Source of the DNA: Acidobacteriota bacterium
GTDB taxonomy: Bacteria > Acidobacteriota > Terriglobia > Bryobacterales > Bryobacteraceae
Direction of reading: 5' to 3'
Length of the DNA: 7,805 bases
Assembly: GCA_026394095.1 (NCBI GenBank)
Contig: JAPKYY010000248.1
Coordinates: 1 to 7,805 of the forward strand
Part shown: piece after piece, positions 1-4,591 of the stretch
Layout of the letters: each line of letters opens with the position of its first letter
Numbering within the stretch: position 1 is the stretch's first letter
The notes under the pieces: generated by a model
What the model was told of the DNA's origin: nothing
Database searches by the model: none
What the model saw: the letters and a program-made list of their open reading frames with translations, nothing else
Translations under genes and position numbers: made by a program

Positions 1-1
1 A

Positions 2-463
2 CTGGATCGCACAGAGACAGTACGAGTTCGCTCTCAGGCTGCAGAGTGCCTGGGATGTTTAGGCCATCGGAAAGCGATTAAGTCACTAATCCGTTGCAGC
101 CGTGAGCCTTCACCGGACCTACGCTTCTGGTGCGTGTTTGCACTCGGCCAGATTAGTCGCAGAAAGAAACTGACCCGAGCAGGGATTCGGGCACTGGAAT
201 TGCGACTATCGGATCAAGCTTTTCCAGAGGAGCGCGGATGGTAGCCAATTCGCTTCGAGGCCCTGGCGATGTTGGCAAAGAAATCCGCAAAGTATTCGGA
301 GACTTTTCAACGGGAGCTTGAACGAGTCTTGGCTGATCCCATTGCCAATGCGGATCTTTGGCCGTGGGCCGACTTCTACTCGCCTGACACAACCAAAGCA
401 CATGAAATGATAATCGCTGCGGGGCTGGACCCCGTCACGTTGGGTCAGTCGAGAGTTCTGTGA
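2..463 (+). pseudogene. HEAT-repeat protein, C-terminal part, interrupted by an in-frame stop
   Basis: The frame is open from the left edge (first full codon at 2) to a TAG at 242-244, then continues in the same frame to TGA at 461-463. Before the stop, the translation shows helical repeats typical of HEAT/PBS-lyase-like proteins, with segments such as AAECLGCLGHRKAIKSLI and DLRFWCVFALGQI. After the stop it resumes with PIRFEALAMLAKK, a plausible next repeat helix. The residues just before the stop are RGW, so the break could be a single TGG-to-TAG change that restores a GWWPIRFEAL-like junction. The 64 residues after ATG 269 are therefore better read as the broken tail of the same gene than as a separate small protein. 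HEAT proteins are protein-binding scaffolds; no substrate can be named. The N-terminus lies outside the window. Alternatives are a sequencing error, or a genuine shorter protein ending at 244. Confidence 0.6.
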
Positions 464-613
464 GCAGTTCCGCAGCGTCTTTGCAATTAGGTATCGCTAG
501 TGAATCTGCGCCTGAACCAGATGTCAACGCTAAAGACAGCTGAGTTCCAAGAGTTGATTTCTAACAAATACTGGCAAATCAACAAACATGACATTCACAG
601 TAATGTTTTGTCG

Positions 614-638
614 GGGCAAAGTGGTACAAAGTGATGCC
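614..638. repeat. CAAAGTG direct repeats upstream of the toxin-antitoxin genes
   Basis: CAAAGTG occurs at 617-623 and again at 627-633, so the copies repeat every 10 bp, about one helical turn. The pair is flanked by the complementary tetramers GGCA (615-618) and TGCC (635-638). An inverted, near-complete copy (CACTTTT) lies at 665-671. The placement, 50-70 bp before the antitoxin ATG, suits binding by a ribbon-helix-helix dimer array. That role is inferred. Confidence 0.35.
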
Positions 639-659
639 AGTGGCTCTTTGAGCAGATTG

Positions 660-680
660 AGTATCACTTTTGGTATTACT
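660..680. promoter_or_regulatory. Imperfect palindrome overlapping the antitoxin promoter (candidate operator)
   Basis: The 21-bp site has the pattern AGTA-2-AC-5-GT-2-TACT, with six of ten arm positions complementary around a centre at 670. It covers the proposed -10 element and ends 6 nt before the antitoxin ATG. Type II antitoxins with ribbon-helix-helix domains commonly repress their own operon through such sites. Binding here is inferred from position and symmetry only. Confidence 0.4.
671..679 (+). promoter_or_regulatory. Extended -10 promoter element of the toxin-antitoxin operon
   Basis: TGG followed by TATTAC (674-679) matches an extended -10 (TGn plus hexamer). Only 7 nt separate it from the ATG at 687, so transcription would start at or just before the start codon, giving a leaderless mRNA. 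No -35 is correctly spaced: TTGAGC at 648-653 is 20 bp away and TTGAGT at 657-662 is 11 bp away. Confidence 0.4.
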
Positions 681-686
681 AGAAGT

Positions 687-926
687 ATGAAGACTGCCAT
701 TTCTGTCGAAGATTCGCTAATGGCCCGGGCGGACGACGCGGCTCGGGAGCTGGGACTAAGCCGAAGCGCACTCGTCTCCGAAGCTTTGCTGAATTACCTT
801 GAAACTCGCCAAAATGCAAAGGTTACCGAGGATTTGAACAAGGCCTACGCTCAGGTGCCAACAGCCAATGAACGTGCCCTCGTCAGGAAGCTGCGCACCA
901 AGGTGCCAATTGTAGATCGATGGTAA
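687..926 (+). CDS. MazE-like ribbon-helix-helix antitoxin
   Basis: This 79-residue protein should neutralise the MazF-like toxin encoded next to it and repress the operon. Residues 2-8 (KTAISVE) form the N-terminal DNA-binding strand. Residues 10-22 and 25-41 form the two helices of a CopG/RHH fold, with LSRSALVSEALLNYL as the conserved second helix. The charged tail with VPIVDRW at the C-terminus resembles the toxin-wrapping segment of mycobacterial MazE antitoxins. The frame is open from an ATG at 588, but I chose ATG 687: the RHH strand begins directly there, the 33 extra residues look unlike protein, and a -10 element sits immediately upstream. There is no Shine-Dalgarno before 687. The last 7 nt overlap the toxin start, which implies translational coupling. 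Family is confident; exact toxin specificity is not known. Confidence 0.85.
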   Translation: MKTAISVEDSLMARADDAARELGLSRSALVSEALLNYLETRQNAKVTEDLNKAYAQVPTANERALVRKLRTKVPIVDRW

Positions 927-1297
927 GGGAAATTCGGCAGGGAGATGTTTATTGGCTGGACTTCGGCCCTTACGCCGGCTCAAAGCCCGCCGAGATGCAT
1001 CCATGTGTTGTGATTCAAGGGGATGTGTTTAATCGAAGCCGAATTGGAACGACTGTAGTCTGCCTGATCACCTCAAACATGGATCGGGCCCGTGCGCCCG
1101 GAAATGTTGCTCTCAAAAAGGGCGATGCCCGATTGCCAAAGCCTTCCGTTGTAAATGTGTCGCAAATGGCCACTGTGGATAAGCTGGATCTTGAGGACCG
1201 GATCGGGCGGCTTCCGGCAACTGCATTGAGCGCTGTGCTCGCTGGAGTGCAAATGGTTTTTATGAGTGAGAGATCGTCACTATCCTCGAATGCATGA
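920..1297 (+). CDS. MazF/PemK-family endoribonuclease toxin
   Basis: This 125-residue protein is the toxin of a type II pair and is predicted to be a sequence-specific, ribosome-independent mRNA interferase. It has the full MazF layout: RQGDVYWLDFG (6-16) at the first strand, HPCVVIQGDVFNRS (27-40), VVCLITSN (46-53), then APGNVALKKGDARLPKPSVVNVSQ (59-82) and TVDKLDLEDRIGRL (85-98). Thr51 matches the catalytic Thr of Bacillus MazF. The catalytic Arg position (the RP of RPVV) is His27, a substitution I recall from a PemK-like branch of the family. The ATG lies inside the antitoxin stop region (ATGGTAA, 920-926) and has no well-spaced Shine-Dalgarno, so expression probably depends on ribosomes finishing the antitoxin. 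Length is near the family norm, and nothing suggests inactivation. The gene converges on lpxI with a 17-nt gap. Confidence 0.9.
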   Translation: MVREIRQGDVYWLDFGPYAGSKPAEMHPCVVIQGDVFNRSRIGTTVVCLITSNMDRARAPGNVALKKGDARLPKPSVVNVSQMATVDKLDLEDRIGRLPATALSAVLAGVQMVFMSERSSLSSNA

Positions 1298-1313
1298 TTC
1301 AGGGATGCATTTT
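1289..1313. terminator. Weak hairpin between convergent mazF-like gene and lpxI
   Basis: AATGCAT (1289-1295) and ATGCATT (1305-1311) form a perfect 7-bp stem with a 9-nt loop, followed on the plus strand by a run of four T (1310-1313). The hairpin spans the toxin stop codon and sits 4 nt from the lpxI stop. It is AT-rich and the U-tract is short, so termination would be weak. There is no U-tract on the minus strand. Confidence 0.3.
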
Positions 1314-1314
1314 G

Positions 1315-2136
1315 CTAGGATTCGACTGGGACAAAGCCAACGACCGTGATCCCAGCAGCATCCGCAGCAGCAAGCAACGCATCTTTGTCGAGCAGAAGCG
1401 TTCGGCCCGCATCGACAGCCAGCACCTTTGCCTTACACTCACGCATCACGTCGATCGTAGTAGGCCCGGTGACGGGCACGTCAAACAGCAGATGCTTGCG
1501 GCGGCGCGATACCTTGACGAGTGTTAGCTCTTTGCCATTGACCAGGCTGGCAGCGCGGCGCAGCATCTCGTCGGTTCCCTCCATCGCTTCTACTGCTACA
1601 CAGGCTTGATCGGCGATGGCAACACTTTGACCGATGTCGTGCCCAGCAATCAAGTTGGCAATCGAGCGACCGTATTCGATGTTGGCGGCTTCCTCTTTGG
1701 ATGGCTTGCGGCGGCTCATCGGCCCTTCTGTGGCGAGCAGGCTGGTGAGGAGACGAGTTGAGGCTACTAACTCAATGCCTTCGCTTTTGAGTTCGTCGAC
1801 GACGACGCCAATCAGAGAGTCTGTATTCTTGGTAGCCAGTTTTCCTAGCAATTTGAGCAAGCGCCAGTCGGGCACGATCGCAGAGAAGATGCTGGCGTGC
1901 TTTACCTGGCCTGCCATCATCACCTCGGAAATGCCTTCTTTGTGCAGCGTGTCGATCATCTTGCTGAGGGCGCCCAGGGAGATCCAGTAGGTGCGGGTGG
2001 CTAGCGATTCAATCGAAGCATCGGCTTCTTCTTTGATGCCGAAGGCAACTACTTCATCCCCCTGGCGGCGCGCTGCCTCCAGAGCCAGAATCGGAAAGCG
2101 GCCATTGCCGCAAATGATCGCATAGCGGGCTGGCAT
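1315..2136 (-). CDS. lpxI: UDP-2,3-diacylglucosamine pyrophosphatase LpxI
   Basis: LpxI hydrolyses UDP-2,3-diacylglucosamine to lipid X and UMP, the fourth step of lipid A synthesis, in place of the unrelated LpxH. The 273-residue length fits the family (former DUF1009). The N-terminal domain starts with YAIICGNGRFPILALEAAR (5-23) and includes VMMAGQVKH (72-80). The C-terminal catalytic domain includes IGQSVAIADQACVAVEAMEGTDEML (168-192) and the signature FDVPVTGPTTI (218-228). Asp219 in that motif is my candidate for the essential Asp described for Caulobacter LpxI, inferred from motif position. The start ATG shares its A with the last base of the lpxA stop (TAATG at 2138-2134). There is no good Shine-Dalgarno, so translation probably depends on termination-reinitiation. 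Third gene of the fabZ-lpxA-lpxI operon, whose order makes pathway sense. Confidence 0.93.
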   Translation of the reverse strand: MPARYAIICGNGRFPILALEAARRQGDEVVAFGIKEEADASIESLATRTYWISLGALSKMIDTLHKEGISEVMMAGQVKHASIFSAIVPDWRLLKLLGKLATKNTDSLIGVVVDELKSEGIELVASTRLLTSLLATEGPMSRRKPSKEEAANIEYGRSIANLIAGHDIGQSVAIADQACVAVEAMEGTDEMLRRAASLVNGKELTLVKVSRRRKHLLFDVPVTGPTTIDVMRECKAKVLAVDAGRTLLLDKDALLAAADAAGITVVGFVPVES

Positions 2137-2915
2137 TACTTTACGAAGCCGCGTTCGGAGCTGGCGATGAAGGCGAGTAGCTCTTCACGCTCGGCGGTCT
2201 CTGCTACTTCGGCACGGATTGCTTCGACGGCCTTGGTGGTGTTGAGTTTCTTGTCGCGGAGCAGGCGGAAGCTCTTGTGGAGGGCCTGTATCTGGTCTGG
2301 CGAGAAGCCGCGCCGCTCGAGGCCTACCTTATTTACATCGAAGAGTTTGATGTCGCGGCCGGAGCCTGTTGTGAGCGAGAAGGGCAAGACGTCTTGCACG
2401 ACTACGCTGAAGCCACCAATCATCGAATGCCGCCCAATGCGGCAGAACTGATGCACGGCCGAGTGGGCACTGATTACGGCCCAATCACCGATGGTGACGT
2501 GCCCTGCGAAGGTGACGCCGTTTGAGAGCACGCAGTGGTTGCCAAGATGGACATCGTGGGCAACGTGGCAATAGGCTAGAAGCGAGTTGTCGTCGCCGAT
2601 GATTGTCTCGAGACCTCCACCTTCGGTGCCGCGGTGAATGGAAACAAATTCACGGATGCGGTTGCGGTTGCCAATTCGCGTGTAGGCCCGCTCGCCGTGA
2701 TACTTCAGATCTTGAGAGGCAACACCGACTGTTGCATAAGGGAAGAAGACGTTGTCTTCACCAATAACAGTGGGGCCTTCGATGTAGACATGAGCCATCA
2801 GATTGGTGCGCGCACCAATCTGCACATCCGGGCCAATGACGCAGAAAGGCCCGATGTCAGCGCTGGCATCAATGCTGGCTTGCGGGTCTACGATAGCCGA
2901 TGGATGAACCGGCAT
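2136..2915 (-). CDS. lpxA: UDP-N-acetylglucosamine acyltransferase LpxA
   Basis: LpxA moves a 3-hydroxyacyl chain from acyl carrier protein to the 3-OH of UDP-GlcNAc, the first step of lipid A synthesis, in the cytoplasm. The 259 residues comprise a left-handed beta-helix of hexapeptide repeats (about 1-190) and a helical C-terminal domain. Key residues match E. coli with a constant offset of 5: His117, catalytic His120 (in HVAHD), His139 (AGHV) and His155 (VHQF). Gly168 matches E. coli Gly173, the acyl-length ruler, so a long chain near C14 is possible. The frame is open upstream to 2999, but I chose ATG 2915: MPVHPSAIVDP is the usual family N-terminus, and TAAGG lies 5 nt before it. The preceding 28 residues only overlap the fabZ coding sequence in another frame. 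Gap to fabZ is 7 nt. Confidence 0.95.
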   Translation of the reverse strand: MPVHPSAIVDPQASIDASADIGPFCVIGPDVQIGARTNLMAHVYIEGPTVIGEDNVFFPYATVGVASQDLKYHGERAYTRIGNRNRIREFVSIHRGTEGGGLETIIGDDNSLLAYCHVAHDVHLGNHCVLSNGVTFAGHVTIGDWAVISAHSAVHQFCRIGRHSMIGGFSVVVQDVLPFSLTTGSGRDIKLFDVNKVGLERRGFSPDQIQALHKSFRLLRDKKLNTTKAVEAIRAEVAETAEREELLAFIASSERGFVK

Positions 2916-2919
2916 TAGT

Positions 2920-2931
2920 GCCTTATAAGGC
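2920..2931 (-). promoter_or_regulatory. lpxA ribosome binding site inside a 12-bp palindrome
   Basis: GCCTTATAAGGC is a perfect 12-bp palindrome covering the fabZ stop (TAA, 2925-2923) and the lpxA Shine-Dalgarno (AAGG). In mRNA it can fold as a 4-bp stem (GCCU/AGGC) with a UAUA loop that hides the AGG. A ribosome reaching the fabZ stop would melt it. The coupling role is inferred; the stem is small. Confidence 0.4.
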
Positions 2932-3366
2932 GCCCTTGTCGCGCAGAATACACATGACAGTACACTCGGCGACGACCTCGTTGTTGACACGGGCTTCACC
3001 GCGCATCTTGGCTACGTTTGAGCGTCTTGAGATCACAGTCATCTCAACTCGCAACTGATCACCCGGGATCACAGGCTTGCGGAACTTGGCACCTTCGATG
3101 GTGGTGAGGAGCACTACTTTGTTCTTGCGATCGGGGATCTGGCTCAGAACGAGAACACCGGCCGTCTGCGCCATACATTCGACGATGAGAACACCAGGCA
3201 TCACCGGGAAGTCTGGAAAATGGCCCTGGAAGTGGGGTTCGGTGGCCGTGACATTCTTGATGCCGACGATTCGGGTCTCTTCGATTTCGAGAATTCGATC
3301 TACGAGGAGGAGCGGATATCGATGCGGAAGAATGTCCTGAATTTCGACAACATTTAGTTCAGGCAT
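2923..3366 (-). CDS. fabZ: 3-hydroxyacyl-ACP dehydratase FabZ
   Basis: FabZ dehydrates 3-hydroxyacyl-ACP to trans-2-enoyl-ACP in type II fatty acid synthesis. It competes with LpxA for the same 3-hydroxyacyl-ACP pool, which explains their common pairing. The 147-residue protein is a single hot-dog domain. It has the N-terminal ILPHRYPLLLVDRI (12-25), the central helix region PHFQGHFPDFPVMPGVLIVE (44-63) with catalytic His49 and Glu63, and KFRKPVIPGDQL (94-105). Length is normal. It is the first gene of the minus-strand operon. The ATG at 3366 has no Shine-Dalgarno; a perfect TATAAT lies 11 nt upstream, so the mRNA leader would be only a few nucleotides. Family assignment is secure; the leader prediction is inference. 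Confidence 0.96.
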   Translation of the reverse strand: MPELNVVEIQDILPHRYPLLLVDRILEIEETRIVGIKNVTATEPHFQGHFPDFPVMPGVLIVECMAQTAGVLVLSQIPDRKNKVVLLTTIEGAKFRKPVIPGDQLRVEMTVISRRSNVAKMRGEARVNNEVVAECTVMCILRDKGAL

Positions 3367-3376
3367 GCAAACAAGC

Positions 3377-3383
3377 TATTATA
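3377..3383. promoter_or_regulatory. Overlapping -10 elements on both strands (divergent promoter)
   Basis: The 24-bp gap between fabZ and the M20 peptidase contains TATTAT on the plus strand (3377-3382) and TATAAT on the minus strand (3383-3378), sharing the same bases. The plus element lies 8 nt before ATG 3391 and the minus element 11 nt before ATG 3366. No convincing -35 is seen for either direction; any -35 would fall inside the opposite coding sequence. Confidence 0.45.
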
Positions 3384-3390
3384 TCCGCCG

Positions 3391-4533
3391 ATGGACCCAA
3401 TTCTGGCCTGGATGCAGGCAAAACAAGAAGACCTGCTTTCGTTTCTCCGCGCGATGGTAGAAATTGAGAGCCCTAGTGGGGATGAGGCGGGCGTTTTGCG
3501 CTTTGCAAATTACCTCGAAGAAGCCACGCGCGACATTGCGAAAGTGAAGCGGATCAAAGCTCCGGGGCTCGGGCCGCATCTGCTGCTTGAGTTTGATTTG
3601 GGCGGCGCGCGTAAGCGCGGGAAAAAAATTTTGGGGCTGGCCCATTCTGATACTGTTCACCCCTTGGGGACACTTGCGAAATTTCCATTTTCTATTCGTG
3701 GAGGACGTGTCTATGGGCCGGGAGCCCTCGACATCAAGGGCGGCATTGCGCTTTTTGTCTTTGCTATGCGAGCGCTGAAGGATCTGAAGATTCCCGTCAG
3801 CAAGCCAGTGGTGTTGCAGATCAACAGCGATGAGGAGATCGGCTCAGACTCCTCGCGCGCACTCACCGAGAAGATGGCTCAGGATGCGGCTTGCGTCCTG
3901 GTAGTAGAGCCTGGCACAGGCCTAACTGGCAAATTGAAAACAGCCCGCAAGGGCACTGGCGACTACACCGTTAAGGTGAAGGGAATTGCGAGCCACGCTG
4001 GGGTTGATTTTCTGGCTGGCGCCAGCGCGATTATCGAGCTTGCCAAACAGATTGAAGTGATTGCCGGCTTTACCGATCTTGCGAAGGGTTTGACGGTGAA
4101 CCCCGGAGTGATTAGCGGCGGTACGCGTACTAACGTAGTGGCGTCAGAAGCACAGGTGGAAGTGGATATCCGCATTGCCCGGCTGAAGGACTTCACGTCA
4201 CTCGATAAGAAGTTCCGCAAATTGAAGCCCTTCGACAAGCGCTGCACGATTGAGGTGGTGGGTGGCTTGAACCGCCCGCCGATGGAGCGTACCAAAGCCA
4301 TTGGCGATCTCTTTGCCATTGCTAAGAAAGAGGCTTGGGAGCTTGGTATCGCACTTGAGGAATCATCCACCGGCGGCGGCAGCGATGGCAACTTCACAGC
4401 AGCCCTTGGTGTTCCCACTCTCGACGGGCTGGGTTGCGTGGGGGAAGGGGCCCACACGCTGAACGAAAATTTTTTAGTGGAACGCATCCCCGACCGCGCA
4501 GCGCTGCTGGCAAAGCTAATCGCGGCTCTCTAG
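3391..4533 (+). CDS. M20-family metallopeptidase (glutamate carboxypeptidase-like)
   Basis: This is a predicted two-zinc hydrolase that removes a C-terminal amino acid from a peptide or acyl-amino acid. The true substrate is unknown. All expected residues of the M20A/CPG2 type are present: His85 and Asp87 (AHSDTV), Asp114 (GALDIKGG), catalytic Glu148 with Glu149 (NSDEEIGSD), Glu173 (VVEPG) and His355 (GEGAHTLNE). His202 (GIASHAG) marks the inserted dimerisation domain (about 190-300). The 380-residue length fits the family. No signal peptide is seen, so it is probably cytoplasmic, unlike secreted Pseudomonas CPG2. The ATG at 3391 has no Shine-Dalgarno but is preceded by a TATTAT hexamer, which suggests a leaderless transcript. 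It diverges from fabZ and is followed by lysS after 55 nt. No link to lipid A synthesis is evident. Confidence 0.88.
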   Translation: MDPILAWMQAKQEDLLSFLRAMVEIESPSGDEAGVLRFANYLEEATRDIAKVKRIKAPGLGPHLLLEFDLGGARKRGKKILGLAHSDTVHPLGTLAKFPFSIRGGRVYGPGALDIKGGIALFVFAMRALKDLKIPVSKPVVLQINSDEEIGSDSSRALTEKMAQDAACVLVVEPGTGLTGKLKTARKGTGDYTVKVKGIASHAGVDFLAGASAIIELAKQIEVIAGFTDLAKGLTVNPGVISGGTRTNVVASEAQVEVDIRIARLKDFTSLDKKFRKLKPFDKRCTIEVVGGLNRPPMERTKAIGDLFAIAKKEAWELGIALEESSTGGGSDGNFTAALGVPTLDGLGCVGEGAHTLNENFLVERIPDRAALLAKLIAAL

Positions 4534-4544
4534 CGCTATCCTGA

Positions 4545-4577
4545 GATATGGCGCTGCGCCAAATCCCCCTTTTGTTT
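4545..4577 (+). terminator. Hairpin plus T-rich tract between M20 gene and lysS
   Basis: GATATGGCG (4545-4553) pairs with CGCCAAATC (4557-4565), giving 8 pairs with one A-A mismatch and a CTG loop. It is followed by CCCCCTTTTGTTT. The hairpin starts 11 nt after the M20 stop. The C-run before the T-tract makes it a non-ideal intrinsic terminator; an operator or a leader structure for lysS is an alternative. Confidence 0.4.
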
Positions 4578-4591
4578 GAGGTATAGTCTTG
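4578..4591 (+). promoter_or_regulatory. lysS ribosome binding site and TTG start
   Basis: GAGG (4578-4581) sits 7 nt before TTG 4589. An in-frame TGA at 4577-4579 excludes any earlier start. The first in-frame ATG is codon 37, inside the conserved N-terminal domain, so TTG is the best start. Later candidates (TTG 4598, GTG 4622) have no comparable Shine-Dalgarno. Confidence 0.75.

Noticed and set aside
269..463. Independent 64-residue small protein
   Set aside because: It continues the frame of the upstream HEAT segment across a single stop and reads as its C-terminal tail.
582..611. Inverted repeats ACAAACAT/ATGTTTTGT and ACATT/AATGT as a terminator for the HEAT gene
   Set aside because: The stems are AT-rich, one has a bulge, and they lie over 100 nt after the stop codon; they may be chance.
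588..686. N-terminal extension of the antitoxin from ATG 588
   Set aside because: The 33 residues precede the normal RHH start, include promoter and operator-like DNA, and ATG 588 has no Shine-Dalgarno.
2916..2999. Upstream extension of LpxA by 28 residues
   Set aside because: It lies wholly over fabZ coding sequence, lacks family similarity, and ATG 2915 has a Shine-Dalgarno.
4582..4587. TATAGT as a -10 element for lysS
   Set aside because: Transcription would start after the TTG start codon, which conflicts with the well-spaced GAGG.
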